Assembly (NCBI RefSeq): GCF_022601715.1
Contig: NZ_JAKVIM010000004.1
Coordinates: 124,001-188,000 of the forward strand
DNA length: 64,000 nt
Source of the DNA: Acinetobacter zhairuonensis
GTDB taxonomy: Bacteria; Pseudomonadota; Gammaproteobacteria; Pseudomonadales; Moraxellaceae
Direction of reading: 5' to 3'
Below the pieces are notes generated by a model. The model searched no databases. It saw only the letters and a program-made list of their open reading frames with translations, and was not told the origin of the DNA. Positions 36,614-44,921 of this stretch are shown here, piece after piece. Position 1 is the first letter of the stretch. Each line of letters starts with the position of its first letter. The translations under genes and the position numbers were made by a program.

Positions 36614-36630
36614 CTTCAAGATTTTTCCCA

Positions 36631-36697
36631 CTATGTGCTGTATTGGCTTTTAAATATGATGGAGGATTGCAAATAGGATGTTGCAAAACAAAATGAA
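36631..36697 (+). repeat. Diverged intergenic repeat, copy 1 (upstream of artJ)
   Basis: It shares CTATGT, ATATGATGG, AGGATGTT and CAA with the copy at 39988-40053, at almost the same offsets (0, 23, 44-45 and 53-54 bases). The stem visible in the other copy is not preserved here. A related DNA element or structured RNA remnant; identity unknown. Confidence 0.5.
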
Positions 36698-36860
36698 TCG
36701 AACCCGTAAAAATGCCCGAATTTCCACCAATATAAAGGTGGAAAGCTGAATAAACCACCAATAAATGGAAGTTTTGGTATATATGTTGCTTTTATTTCAA
36801 AGCAAAAGGTGGAGTAAGTTTTGTCTTCGTCTTATTTTTTTGAAATTTGATTTTTTACGG

Positions 36861-36878
36861 ATGCTATATTTACGATGA
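36861..36878 (+). other. Possible five-codon leader ORF coupled to artJ
   Basis: ATG CTA TAT TTA CGA TGA (Met-Leu-Tyr-Leu-Arg) stops on the A-TGA that overlaps the artJ start codon. Its last sense codon is an arginine codon. artJ has no good ribosome site of its own, so re-initiation could matter. Speculative: the mini-frame itself has no strong ribosome site. Confidence 0.25.
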
Positions 36879-37660
36879 AAAGCTGGCAAAAGAAAGTTTT
36901 ACTTTCAACTACATTAATGCTGACAGCTCTTGGCAGCACTGTACAAGCCAAAGAATGGAAAGTCATTCGTTTCGGTACAGAATCCTCTTATGCACCTTTT
37001 GAATATAAAACTCCTGACAACAAGTTGGTGGGTTTTGACATCGATTTAGGTAATGCCATTTGTGCCGAATTAAAAGCCAAATGTGTCTGGGTAGAAAACT
37101 CATTTGACGGCATGATTCCTGCACTCAAAGCGAAAAAATTTGATGGTATCTTGTCTTCGATGACCGTTACTGCGGATCGTTCGAAGCAAATCGCATTCAG
37201 TAATAAAATCTACAACACACCAACGCGCATGGTTGCGAAGAAGGGTTCTCCATTACAACCAACCGTGGCTTCACTCAAAGGCAAACGTGTTGGTGTACAA
37301 CAAGGAACCATCCAAGAAGGCTATGCGAAAGCCTATTGGGCGCCTAAAGGCGTGAATGTCGTTCCTTATCCAAACCAAGACGTACTTTACCAAGACATGG
37401 TGTCTGGGCGTCTAGATGCAACATTACAAGATGCAATTATGGTCGATGGCGGCTTCTTGAAATCACCTAAGGGCAAAGCCTTTGCCTTTGCGGGTGGCAA
37501 CGTGGTAGACGTGAAAACACTGGGTGCAGGTGCTGCGATTGGTTTGCGTAAAGAAGATGTAGAGCTTAAACGAGATATCGATAAAGCTTTAGCTGCGATT
37601 ATTGCCAACGGAACATACAAAAAACTTGAGAAGAAGTACTTCTCGTTCAGCATTTATTGA
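36875..37660 (+). CDS. artJ: Periplasmic basic-amino-acid binding protein (ArtJ/ArgT/HisJ type)
   Basis: A 261-aa SBP family 3 protein that captures arginine, lysine, ornithine or histidine in the periplasm. A cleavable signal peptide ends near VQAKEWKV, with no lipobox. Mature motifs are RFGTESSYAPFEYKTPDNKLVGFDIDLGNAIC, AKKFDGILSSMTVTADRSKQIAFS, GVQQGTIQEGYAK and GAAIGLRKEDVEL. Exact ligand choice cannot be read from sequence. The start codon lacks a clear Shine-Dalgarno site. A hairpin with a T-run directly follows the gene, so it can be made in excess of the permeases. Confidence 0.9.
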   Translation: MKSWQKKVLLSTTLMLTALGSTVQAKEWKVIRFGTESSYAPFEYKTPDNKLVGFDIDLGNAICAELKAKCVWVENSFDGMIPALKAKKFDGILSSMTVTADRSKQIAFSNKIYNTPTRMVAKKGSPLQPTVASLKGKRVGVQQGTIQEGYAKAYWAPKGVNVVPYPNQDVLYQDMVSGRLDATLQDAIMVDGGFLKSPKGKAFAFAGGNVVDVKTLGAGAAIGLRKEDVELKRDIDKALAAIIANGTYKKLEKKYFSFSIY

Positions 37661-37664
37661 TGAC

Positions 37665-37696
37665 AAAAAAGTGTCGGTTTTATACCGGCACTTTTT
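37665..37696 (+). terminator. Intra-operon terminator/attenuator after artJ
   Basis: AAAAAGTGTCGGT pairs with ACCGGCACTTTTT (one U-G pair) around loop TTTAT, immediately after the artJ stop. Partial termination here would give more binding protein than ArtQMP. Confidence 0.75.
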
Positions 37697-37748
37697 CTAT
37701 CTCACTGAGTTACATCAATATCTTCTTTACCGCTTTTACTCGGAGTAG

Positions 37749-38444
37749 ATGAGTATGTTTTTGTCTGGTTATGGTCCCGTGTTGCTTGAGGGCACTTGGA
37801 TGACCATACAGCTTGCATTGTTATCACTGTTACTTTCCATCGTGATTGGATTGATTGGTGCAAGTTCTAAACTCTCTAGTCTAAAAATTGTCCGCAATAT
37901 TGCGACTGCGTATACCACCCTCATTCGTAGTGTTCCTGATCTGGTGATCATGCTACTGATGTTTTACAGCCTGCAGCTGGGTCTCAATTCAATTACAGAA
38001 TCTCTGAACATGGATCAGATTGACATCAATCCATTTGTTGCAGGTGTAATTACCTTGGGCTTTATTTATGGCGCGTATTTTACCGAAACATTTCGTGGTG
38101 CATTTCAAGCTGTACCCAAGGGTCAAATGGAAGCTGCTTTCGCTTATGGCATGACCCCATTGCAAGTGTTTCGACGTGTCCTCTTTCCACAAATGATGCG
38201 TTTTGCCTTGCCGGGAATTGGTAACAACTGGCAAGTACTGATTAAAGCCACGGCTTTGGTCTCGTTGATTGGCTTAACCGACATTGTGAAAATTACCCAA
38301 GATGCCGGTCGTAGCACCATGGACGTCTTTTATTTCAGTGTGATTGCTGCGGTCATCTATCTTGCAATTACCACGGTTTCGAATCTGATCCTGATGTGGT
38401 TGGAACGTCGTTATTCTGTTGGCGTGAAAAAGGGACAACTATGA
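37749..38444 (+). CDS. artQ: Amino-acid ABC transporter permease (ArtQ/HisQ type)
   Basis: A 231-aa inner-membrane permease of the polar amino-acid family with about five helices. The opening LEGTWMTIQLALLSLLLSIVIGLIG and YTTLIRSVPDLVIMLLMFY are typical, and the EAA loop is AFAYGMTPLQVFRRVLFPQMM. It forms a heterodimer with ArtM, and its stop overlaps the artM start (ATGA). ATG 37749 or the next in-frame ATG (37755) could be the start; the GGAG at 37742 is near both. Confidence 0.9.
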   Translation: MSMFLSGYGPVLLEGTWMTIQLALLSLLLSIVIGLIGASSKLSSLKIVRNIATAYTTLIRSVPDLVIMLLMFYSLQLGLNSITESLNMDQIDINPFVAGVITLGFIYGAYFTETFRGAFQAVPKGQMEAAFAYGMTPLQVFRRVLFPQMMRFALPGIGNNWQVLIKATALVSLIGLTDIVKITQDAGRSTMDVFYFSVIAAVIYLAITTVSNLILMWLERRYSVGVKKGQL

Positions 38445-39154
38445 TTGAAATTCTTCAACAATATTGGCAGTCGTACCTTTGGACCGATGGTTTTCAAATG
38501 ACAGGCGTTGCTATGACGGCATGGCTGTTGGTGCTTTCCATTGCCATCGGCTTTGTCATGGCGGTGCCGTTATCGATTGCGCGCGTATCAGAAAATCCTT
38601 TTTTACGCCTGCCTGTTTGGCTGTACACCTATATCTTCCGCGGTACGCCACTGTATGTGCAACTCCTGATTATTTACACTGGTATTTATAGCCTCGAATA
38701 CATTCATGCGCATGAACGCCTAGATGAATTCTTCCGCGAAGGATTGAACTGTACCATTTTGGCTTTTGCCCTGAATACCGCAGCCTACACCACGGAAATT
38801 TTTGCAGGCGCCATTCGCTCTATTCCTTATGGCGAAATTGAGGCAGCACGCGCATTTGGTATGTCTCCGTGGAAGCGTTATACCCGTATTATCATTCCAT
38901 CCATGTTACGCCGCGCATTGCCGTTCTATGGCAATGAAGTCATTTTAATGCTGCATGCGACCACCATTGCCTTTACCGCAACTGTGCCTGATATTTTGAA
39001 AATTGCACGAGATGTAAATGCGGCAACCTATGCCACCTTTGATGCCTTTGGTATCGCGGCAATCTTGTACGCATGTTTGGCATTTATCTTGATTTGGATA
39101 TTCCGCAAATTGGAACAACGTTGGTTGGCATTTTTAAAACCATCGAATCATTAG
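38441..39154 (+). CDS. artM: Amino-acid ABC transporter permease (ArtM/HisM type)
   Basis: A 237-aa inner-membrane permease and the second half of the heterodimer with ArtQ. It begins MIEILQQYWQSYLWTDGF and has GVAMTAWLLVLSIAIGFVMAVPLSIARVS, YIFRGTPLYVQLLIIYTGIY and the EAA loop ARAFGMSPWKRYTRIIIPSMLRRALPFYGNEVILMLHAT, close to HisM. The start is the ATG inside the 4-base overlap with artQ; a longer in-frame opening within artQ is not needed. artP follows after 11 bp. Confidence 0.92.
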   Translation: MIEILQQYWQSYLWTDGFQMTGVAMTAWLLVLSIAIGFVMAVPLSIARVSENPFLRLPVWLYTYIFRGTPLYVQLLIIYTGIYSLEYIHAHERLDEFFREGLNCTILAFALNTAAYTTEIFAGAIRSIPYGEIEAARAFGMSPWKRYTRIIIPSMLRRALPFYGNEVILMLHATTIAFTATVPDILKIARDVNAATYATFDAFGIAAILYACLAFILIWIFRKLEQRWLAFLKPSNH

Positions 39155-39165
39155 GAGAAACATAG

Positions 39166-39942
39166 ATGGAAAACTCAGCAAAACTGGTGATTCGTGATTT
39201 ACATAAAACCTTTGGCGACAATGAAGTACTTAAAGGGGTGTCACTGGATGCCAATGCAGGCGATGTGATCAGTATTATTGGATCTTCGGGTTCAGGTAAA
39301 AGTACTTTTCTTCGTTGTATCAACTTCTTAGAACAACCGAGTCAAGGTTCGATTCAACTGAATGGCGAACAACTGGACACAGTAATCGACAAATCAGGCA
39401 ATCTTAAGGCTACCAGTCCACGCCAACTGCAAAAAATGCGTACCCAGCTGATGATGGTATTCCAGCATTTCAATTTATGGTCACATATGACTGTATTGGA
39501 AAACATCGTGGAAGGTCCGATTCATGTTTTGGGCTTAAAACGTGCAGAAGCTGAAGAACGTGCACGCAAATACTTAAGAAAAGTCGGGCTGGCTGAAAGT
39601 GTAGAAGGTAAATATCCATCCTTCTTATCTGGTGGACAACAGCAACGGGTTGCAATTGCACGTGCTTTGGCCATGGAACCTGAAGTGATGTTGTTTGATG
39701 AACCAACCAGTGCACTAGATCCTGAGTTGGTTGGTGAAGTGTTGAAAGTCATGCAAAGTTTGGCTGAAGAAGGTCGAACCATGATTGTGGTCACGCATGA
39801 AATGGGCTTTGCAAAACATGTCTCCAATCATGTGATTTTCCTGCATCAAGGCAAAATTGAAGAACAAGGCGACCCGAAAATTGTGCTCACTCAACCTAAA
39901 AGTGAGCGCTTAAAGCAATTTTTAGAAGGCAACTTTAAATAA
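39166..39942 (+). CDS. artP: Amino-acid ABC transporter ATP-binding protein (ArtP/HisP type)
   Basis: A 258-aa cytosolic ATPase driving the ArtQM permease. It has the Walker [10 protein letters not shown] (near residue 38), Q-loop [19 protein letters not shown], signature [16 protein letters not shown], Walker [16 protein letters not shown] and switch His in VVTHEMGF. The insertion before the Q-loop ([21 protein letters not shown]) is the one seen in HisP relatives. GGAG lies 8 bases before the ATG. Last gene of the operon. Confidence 0.95.
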   Translation: MENSAKLVIRDLHKTFGDNEVLKGVSLDANAGDVISIIGSSGSGKSTFLRCINFLEQPSQGSIQLNGEQLDTVIDKSGNLKATSPRQLQKMRTQLMMVFQHFNLWSHMTVLENIVEGPIHVLGLKRAEAEERARKYLRKVGLAESVEGKYPSFLSGGQQQRVAIARALAMEPEVMLFDEPTSALDPELVGEVLKVMQSLAEEGRTMIVVTHEMGFAKHVSNHVIFLHQGKIEEQGDPKIVLTQPKSERLKQFLEGNFK

Positions 39943-39945
39943 TTC

Positions 39946-39970
39946 ACTTTGTAGGCTAAAGCTTACAAAG
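39946..39970 (+). terminator. Hairpin just after artP
   Basis: CTTTGTAGGCT pairs with AGCTTACAAAG (one G-T pair) around a 2-base turn, 4 bases past the artP stop. No T-run follows, so it may stabilise the 3' end rather than terminate. Confidence 0.45.
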
Positions 39971-39987
39971 ATTCGAGACGATGTCCT

Positions 39988-40053
39988 CTATGTCGCTCTG
40001 CATGTTTTGCATATGATGGGGACATAGAGAACAGGATGTTCCAACACATAAAA
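39988..40053 (+). repeat. Diverged intergenic repeat, copy 2 (downstream of artP)
   Basis: Partner of the element at 36631-36697. This copy is hairpin-competent: CTCTATGTC (39986-39994) pairs with GACATAGAG (40021-40029) around 26 bases. It is followed by ACAGGATGTT. The motif AGGATGT recurs at 40077 and in the terminator loop at 40133. Family unknown to me with certainty. Confidence 0.5.
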
Positions 40054-40120
40054 CAATAATCATAAGTGACACCACCAGGATGTGAGGTACGACAGGAGTT
40101 ATACCTAATTAACGCATACG

Positions 40121-40152
40121 AAAAAGCCCGACAGGATGTCGGGCTTTTTTTA
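40121..40152. terminator. Bidirectional terminator between artP and rarA
   Basis: AAAAAGCCCGAC pairs with GTCGGGCTTTTT around loop AGGAT, with extra T residues on the plus side. Ends both convergent transcripts. Confidence 0.9.
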
Positions 40153-40169
40153 TATCTATAAGTAATCTC

Positions 40170-41444
40170 TTACTGCTGCTGTTGTTCTTGCATCCAACGG
40201 CGTTGCTGTAAACGCTCGCCTTCCACTTCCCGCTTATTACGTGCCGATTCGTACAACTTGGTGCCTTTTAATTCAGGTGGCAAATACTCTTGCAGCACAA
40301 AATGCTCAGGATAATTATGCGGATAGAGATAGTCCACCCCATAGCCCTGCTGCTTCATCAATTTGGTTGGCGCATTGCGTAAATGTAATGGTACAGGCAA
40401 ATTCGCAGTTCTTTCTGCCAAATCCAAAGCCTTATTGATTGCTAAATAAGTACTGTTACTTTTGGCACTGGTCGCCAGATACACCGCACATTGCCCCAGA
40501 ATAATCCGAGCCTCAGGCATGCCGACCGCTTGAACAGAACGGAAGCACTCGCCTGCCAATAGTAATGCATTCGGATTGGAGTTCCCGATGTCTTCCGAAG
40601 CGGAAATAAGCATGCGACGTGCAATGAATACAGGGTCTTCGCCGCCCTTTAACATTCGTGCCATCCAATACAAAGCCGCATCGGGGTCGCTACCACGAAT
40701 AGACTTAATAAAAGCCGAAACCAAATCATAATGTTGCTCGCCCGATTTGTCATAACGGGCAATATTTTGCTGAGCAACTTTGACCACAATGGCATTGGTG
40801 ATGATGTTTTCGACATCGGCTTCAAAGGTACTGGCAATCAGATCCAATAAATTCAATGCCTTCCGCGCATCACCAGCGGCAAACTGAATTAAGGCATCAA
40901 ACTCCTCAATCTGGATGTAGCGTTGTTTTAAAAATGAATCTTGTTGCACCGCGCGCAGAATCAGTTCCTGAATCGCCTCATTCGTGAGTGCATTTAAGGT
41001 ATAGACCTGACAACGCGACAATAAGGCACTGTTCACCTCAAAAGATGGATTTTCGGTGGTTGCACCAATCAGGGTAATTTTGCCTTTCTCTACCGCATTC
41101 AATAATGCATCTTGCTGAGACTTATTAAAGCGATGGATTTCATCAATAAACACCACTGGCGTGAGTAAATCGCCACTTTCTGCAATAATTTCCCGTAGTT
41201 CTTTGACACCTGTATTCAATGCCGACAGACTGACAAAAGTACGGTCCACCGCCTGCGCCAACAATAAAGCAATGGTAGTTTTGCCCACTCCTGGCGGTCC
41301 CCAGAAAATAATCGAAGGCAAATGTCCTTGATCAATCATCTGACGTAACGGTGCCTGTTCTCCCAATAGGTGATCTTGCCCAATAATTTCAGACAAATCA
41401 CGAGGACGAAGACGTTCTGGAAGTGGAATCTGGGTGTCTGACAT
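40170..41444 (-). CDS. rarA: Replication-associated recombination protein RarA (MgsA)
   Basis: A clamp-loader-like AAA+ ATPase (424 aa) that acts at stalled replication forks. It opens LPERLRPRDLSEIIGQDHLLG, with Walker A FWGPPGVGKTTIALLLA, Walker B VVFIDEIHRFNKSQQDALL, sensor 1 LIGATTENPSFEVN and sensor 2 FAAGDARKALNLLDLI, then the tetramerisation region SAFIKSIRGSDPDAALYWMARM. The C-terminus ends in a short Gln run (MQEQQQQ). Single gene with a convergent partner. Confidence 0.95.
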   Translation of the reverse strand: MSDTQIPLPERLRPRDLSEIIGQDHLLGEQAPLRQMIDQGHLPSIIFWGPPGVGKTTIALLLAQAVDRTFVSLSALNTGVKELREIIAESGDLLTPVVFIDEIHRFNKSQQDALLNAVEKGKITLIGATTENPSFEVNSALLSRCQVYTLNALTNEAIQELILRAVQQDSFLKQRYIQIEEFDALIQFAAGDARKALNLLDLIASTFEADVENIITNAIVVKVAQQNIARYDKSGEQHYDLVSAFIKSIRGSDPDAALYWMARMLKGGEDPVFIARRMLISASEDIGNSNPNALLLAGECFRSVQAVGMPEARIILGQCAVYLATSAKSNSTYLAINKALDLAERTANLPVPLHLRNAPTKLMKQQGYGVDYLYPHNYPEHFVLQEYLPPELKGTKLYESARNKREVEGERLQQRRWMQEQQQQ

Positions 41445-41526
41445 ACGGTTATTTCAGCCAATAAGTGTGGCTCTAGTCTACACTGGAATGGCAATCAGAC
41501 TGAACACCTGAATGCTGAAGATCCGC

Positions 41527-42441
41527 CTAGAATAAGCTATAGTTCAAAACATCCAGCAAAGATGCCGAGAACATTTGCCCATGACTGCGATTTGGATACA
41601 GCAATAACTTGCTTTGTACCCCACGCTGTTCAAAGCTGGCGATCACTTGGCGGTTATCTTGAACTGTATTCGGATTAAAATTCGGGCTAGCGCGTCCTTG
41701 ATGCTGGGCAGCCAAATCCCCTTCCATGACCCATAAGGTTGACGTCTGAACTGCGGCTGCCGCTTTGCTTTGTAGTTTGTTCATCATCCGTGCATCCGCC
41801 CAAGACAAGGATGGACTTGCCGCAAAATAGTGACTGAAATACTGAGCATGCAACAGACTGTCCAGCACAAATAAGCCGCCATAAGAATGCCCCCACAAAG
41901 CTTGCCGCTGAGGGTCTAATTGCACTTGAGAAGCCACCCACGGTTGGATCTGTTGTAGCAACACTTCACGGAATTGCGCACTACCACCACTTAAACGTTC
42001 GGGCTGATGTGGATCTGCCGATATTTTTCCTGTCGCATCCGCAGGGGTATAGTCCAAGGCACGTGCTGCTGTATCAAATGGTCGATTGGTGTCATAACCG
42101 ATTGCTACCAAGACGGGTGCCTGATGAATACTGAGTTTTTGCAGCAGCTCTTCGCTTAAATAGGACATCGCAGAATTACCATCCAGCATAAATAATGCGG
42201 GAGCTGGCTTTGCTTGGGACTGTACGGTACGCGGCAGCCCTAACCAGACCTTATAGCGACGTTGCTGATCTGCGGAACTGAAATAACGAATCTGAAACTG
42301 ATAATACGCTGAACCTGTATCCGCAATATTGGGAGCTAAGGCAGTGAGACTCGGTTTCGCCTGTAGCTGGGTGGTCAGCGCAAAAAAGCTCAAACACATC
42401 CAGCCTGCCATTAGCACAGCTTTAATACGAACAGTCGACAT
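41527..42441 (-). CDS. Exported alpha/beta-fold esterase, IroE/Fes-like (putative esterase family)
   Basis: A 304-aa protein with a cleavable signal peptide (hydrophobic core MAGWMCLSFFALTT, cut after QLQA). The esterase-D-like fold shows the elbow LWGHSYGGLF with Ser186, an early ALFMLDGN oxyanion region, and a C-terminal YPNRSHGQMF with the likely His. This is the layout of IroE-type periplasmic siderophore esterases. A good Fur box sits 45 bp upstream, which supports a role in iron uptake. No other siderophore genes are adjacent, so the substrate is inferred. Confidence 0.78.
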   Translation of the reverse strand: MSTVRIKAVLMAGWMCLSFFALTTQLQAKPSLTALAPNIADTGSAYYQFQIRYFSSADQQRRYKVWLGLPRTVQSQAKPAPALFMLDGNSAMSYLSEELLQKLSIHQAPVLVAIGYDTNRPFDTAARALDYTPADATGKISADPHQPERLSGGSAQFREVLLQQIQPWVASQVQLDPQRQALWGHSYGGLFVLDSLLHAQYFSHYFAASPSLSWADARMMNKLQSKAAAAVQTSTLWVMEGDLAAQHQGRASPNFNPNTVQDNRQVIASFEQRGVQSKLLLYPNRSHGQMFSASLLDVLNYSLF

Positions 42442-42485
42442 CTCAATTTCTCAGGAATAAGCGGGCATGCTCACACTAATAAGAT

Positions 42486-42500
42486 TAAGAATTATTATCA
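42486..42500 (-). promoter_or_regulatory. Fur box upstream of the esterase gene
   Basis: TAAGAAT-T-ATTATCA matches the 7-1-7 Fur consensus (TGATAAT-N-ATTATCA) at 12 of 14 positions, with the right half perfect. It lies 45-59 bp before the esterase start codon, where it would overlap the promoter. Confidence 0.65.
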
Positions 42501-42519
42501 ATAAAGTCCAGATAATGAA

Positions 42520-42981
42520 TTAGCGTACCCACCGCACAATATAGTCATCAATCTCATCTTCATTCACTTCGGTTTCTGAAATACAGCGTCCCGCAGCTGA
42601 TTTTCTGGCTTTAATGACACTCTGCCGAGAACCCGTATTCAAATAATGCCACGAAGGTAAATTTTTGCCTTCACTCAGCCGTCGATAAGCACAACTGGCT
42701 GGCAACCAGTGGATTTGTTCTAATTTTTCTGGGGTGAGTTGAATACAGTCAGGTACATATTGCAACCGCTCTGGATAATTGCTACAGCGCGCACTGCTGC
42801 AATCTAATAACTTGCACGCCACTTTGGTATACGCCACTTCATGCGTATCTTCATCTTCCAATTTCACCAGACAGCATAAGCCACAGCCATCACATAAAGC
42901 CTCCCATTCCTGTGAATTCAGGGCTTCAAGCGGGTATTTTTTCCAGAACTGCGGGCGTAATTCACTAGTCATGGTCAGCAT
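42520..42981 (-). CDS. ycgN: YcgN/UPF0260 family cysteine-cluster protein
   Basis: A 153-aa cytosolic protein. After FWKKYPLEALNSQEWEALC it has the CDGCGLCC motif (residues about 30-37), and further cysteines in VACKLLDCSSARCSNYPERL and DCIQL, the eight-Cys pattern of the zinc- or iron-chelating UPF0260 family. A metal-binding role is presumed; no function is established. Either ATG (42981 or 42972) could be used, as neither has a strong ribosome site. It is upstream of the Fur-box gene but separate from it. Confidence 0.85.
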   Translation of the reverse strand: MLTMTSELRPQFWKKYPLEALNSQEWEALCDGCGLCCLVKLEDEDTHEVAYTKVACKLLDCSSARCSNYPERLQYVPDCIQLTPEKLEQIHWLPASCAYRRLSEGKNLPSWHYLNTGSRQSVIKARKSAAGRCISETEVNEDEIDDYIVRWVR

Positions 42982-43160
42982 AAATTAAAAATAACATGAC
43001 CATTATATCAATAAACTCCTGCAACAATGCAGCAATCTCATTTACGTTAAATCATAGGCTTACTATAAGACATGAACACTTTTTAGACAAAAGCTCAACA
43101 CTCTGAATGCCTACCCGAACCTATACTGATTATAAGACAACAAAAACATGGAGAAGACTT

Positions 43161-43319
43161 ATGTTCCGTTGGGCTATTATTTTTGCAGTGATTGCATTAA
43201 TTGCAAGCTTACTCGGCTTTGGTGGTGTTGCAGGGCTATCCAAAGACTTCGCAGTGATCTTATTGGTCATTGCTGTCATTTTAGCCATCATTGGCTTTAT
43301 CTCAAGAGGGAAAGCTTAG
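43161..43319 (+). CDS. ytjA: DUF1328 (YtjA) small membrane protein
   Basis: A 52-aa inner-membrane protein with two hydrophobic helices ([24 protein letters not shown] and [17 protein letters not shown]) and a basic tail, the complete DUF1328 pattern. ATG 43161 is set by GGAGAA 7 bases upstream; a longer in-frame opening is unlikely. The function of the family is unknown. Short gene with its own terminator. Confidence 0.9.
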   Translation: MFRWAIIFAVIALIASLLGFGGVAGLSKDFAVILLVIAVILAIIGFISRGKA

Positions 43320-43341
43320 AATACGGTCATCAGGTTAACTC

Positions 43342-43370
43342 AAAAAAGAAGGATTTTTCCTTCTTTTTTT
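43342..43370 (+). terminator. Terminator of the DUF1328 gene
   Basis: AAAAAAGAAGG pairs with CCTTCTTTTTT around loop ATTTT, with a trailing T-run, 22 bp past the stop. Confidence 0.85.
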
Positions 43371-43610
43371 GTCTTAAATTTTAGCCATTTATACATAAAA
43401 ATAAGCAGCTATGCGTTATTTCCAATATTTTATCGATAAATTTTATACCAAAAATAATATTAATTATCATGCAATTAAATTCAAAAAAACAAATTCATTG
43501 ATGTTTTTTTACACTTCTTTGCGCTGTCGACATCAATTTTTAAAAATCATTGATTATTTTTATGCTTTAATCAGATCATTCTGATACGCAATAATACTAA
43601 GGACTAAAGG

Positions 43611-44351
43611 ATGACCAGCAACATTCAGACACGCGAAATCGAATATACCGCAGCAGACGGTACTCGCCTGATTGGATATTTTGCCGCACCAAGCACTGCG
43701 GCACCTGTTGCAGGCGTATTGGTCGCACCTGAATGGTGGGGACGCAATGCATATACCGAACAACGTGCGCGTGAACTAGCGGAACATGGTTATGCAGCCT
43801 TAGCAATTGATATGTATGGCGATAAAAAAGTGACTTCCTCTGCGGCACAAGCCAGCGAATGGATGATGCAAACCTTTCAGACACCAGACACCATTGTGAC
43901 TCGTGCGTCAGCAGGATTAGCAGCGTTGGCTGCACAAAACGAGGTAAATGCAGATAAACTGGCTGCAATTGGCTTTTGCTATGGCGGTAAAGTCATGCTG
44001 GATTTGGCGCGCTCTGGTGCAGATTTACAAGCCGTCGTGACCTTCCATGCCAACCTTTCAGCGCAAACCCCTGCTCAAGTGGGTCAGGTCAAAGCTGAAA
44101 TCTTGGTTCTGCATGGCGAACTCGACAGCATGGTCAGCCTAGATGATGTGGCACATTTCCGTGAAGAAATGTATGCCGCGCAAGTACCGCATGACGTGAT
44201 TGTATTTGAAGATGCCAAGCACGGGTTTAGTAACCCTGAAGCCGATGAGAAAGCCAAAGCCAATGGTGTTGACTTAGGCTACAATGCTGAAGCAGAGCGC
44301 CAAGGACTTGAAGCAATGTACGAATTGCTTCAACGTCGTTTAGGCGAATAA
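43611..44351 (+). CDS. Dienelactone hydrolase family protein
   Basis: A 246-aa cytosolic alpha/beta hydrolase. The nucleophile is Cys123 in AAIGFCYGGKVML, the position typical of dienelactone hydrolases. VLVAPEWWGRNAYTEQRARELAEHGYAALAIDMYG precedes it, with Asp in LHGELDSMVS and His in DAKHGFSNPEAD. Outside an aromatic-degradation operon the substrate is uncertain; many such proteins are general hydrolases. The ribosome site is AAGGA about 8 bases upstream. Single gene. Confidence 0.87.
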   Translation: MTSNIQTREIEYTAADGTRLIGYFAAPSTAAPVAGVLVAPEWWGRNAYTEQRARELAEHGYAALAIDMYGDKKVTSSAAQASEWMMQTFQTPDTIVTRASAGLAALAAQNEVNADKLAAIGFCYGGKVMLDLARSGADLQAVVTFHANLSAQTPAQVGQVKAEILVLHGELDSMVSLDDVAHFREEMYAAQVPHDVIVFEDAKHGFSNPEADEKAKANGVDLGYNAEAERQGLEAMYELLQRRLGE

Positions 44352-44426
44352 AAAGTAGAAAAGTAGATGCTGGATTGATCCTGCATCCATTTTAAATTTT
44401 GATTGATTTTTTAAGAGGACAAGATA

Positions 44427-44792
44427 ATGACTGAGAACAACTGCCCATACTGCCATTTTGATGAGTTTGATATCATCGATAGAAATGAGTTTGGTGTCAT
44501 TTTGCCTGAGCCGAATGCACTCTCTAAAGGACATTGCGTCATTATCCCTCTACGCCATGTCAGCTCTTTCTTTGACATCACGGACAAAGAACGTAAAAGC
44601 TTAATGTCGTTGTTAGAACTGGCGCGTAACGAGTTAAAACTGCGTCATCAGCCTTCAGGTTTCCACGTGGGTTTTAATGATGGCAGCGTGTTTGGCGATG
44701 CCTCTGAACACCTACATATTCATATTATTCCACGTTATGAAGAGCAACCCCTTAAACTGGATTCGCGCTGGGGTATGTTAAGCGAAGCTTAA
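44427..44792 (+). CDS. HIT family protein
   Basis: A 121-aa protein with the histidine-triad motif HLHIHIIPR near residue 97 preceded by VGFNDGSVFGDASEH, and an N-terminal CPYCHF. HIT proteins hydrolyse nucleotide phosphoramidates or transfer nucleotides; the exact substrate is not predictable. Complete and of normal length for small bacterial HIT proteins. An AGAGGA site lies 9 bases upstream. Single gene followed by a terminator. Confidence 0.88.
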   Translation: MTENNCPYCHFDEFDIIDRNEFGVILPEPNALSKGHCVIIPLRHVSSFFDITDKERKSLMSLLELARNELKLRHQPSGFHVGFNDGSVFGDASEHLHIHIIPRYEEQPLKLDSRWGMLSEA

Positions 44793-44809
44793 TTGCCTTT
44801 CTGACCTAT

Positions 44810-44839
44810 AAAAAAATGATGCTTCTGCATCATTTTTTT
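44810..44839 (+). terminator. Terminator of the HIT gene
   Basis: AAAAAATGATGC pairs with GCATCATTTTTT around loop TTCT, about 17 bp past the stop, with a T-run. Confidence 0.87.
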
Positions 44840-44921
44840 ATTGCAAAAATTTCTAGCTCTCACACCGCACAATATCGATGGCTCCGCTATACTAAGCGGC
44901 TTGCAATTGTATTGAGTTCGC

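Larger units (their letters stand above)
36528..36874. other. 347-bp gap before artJ with hairpins and a repeat copy
   Basis: Contains a perfect hairpin (36590-36613), one copy of a repeat that recurs after artP (36631-36697), a second hairpin TTTCCACC / GGTGGAAA (36721-36744), and a minimal open frame of five codons ending on the artJ start codon (36861-36878). No conventional gene is present. Confidence 0.55.

Noticed and set aside
36561..36761. 66-residue minus-strand open frame between LysE and artJ genes
   Set aside because: Spans the hairpins and repeat copy in this gap; no ribosome site or family match.
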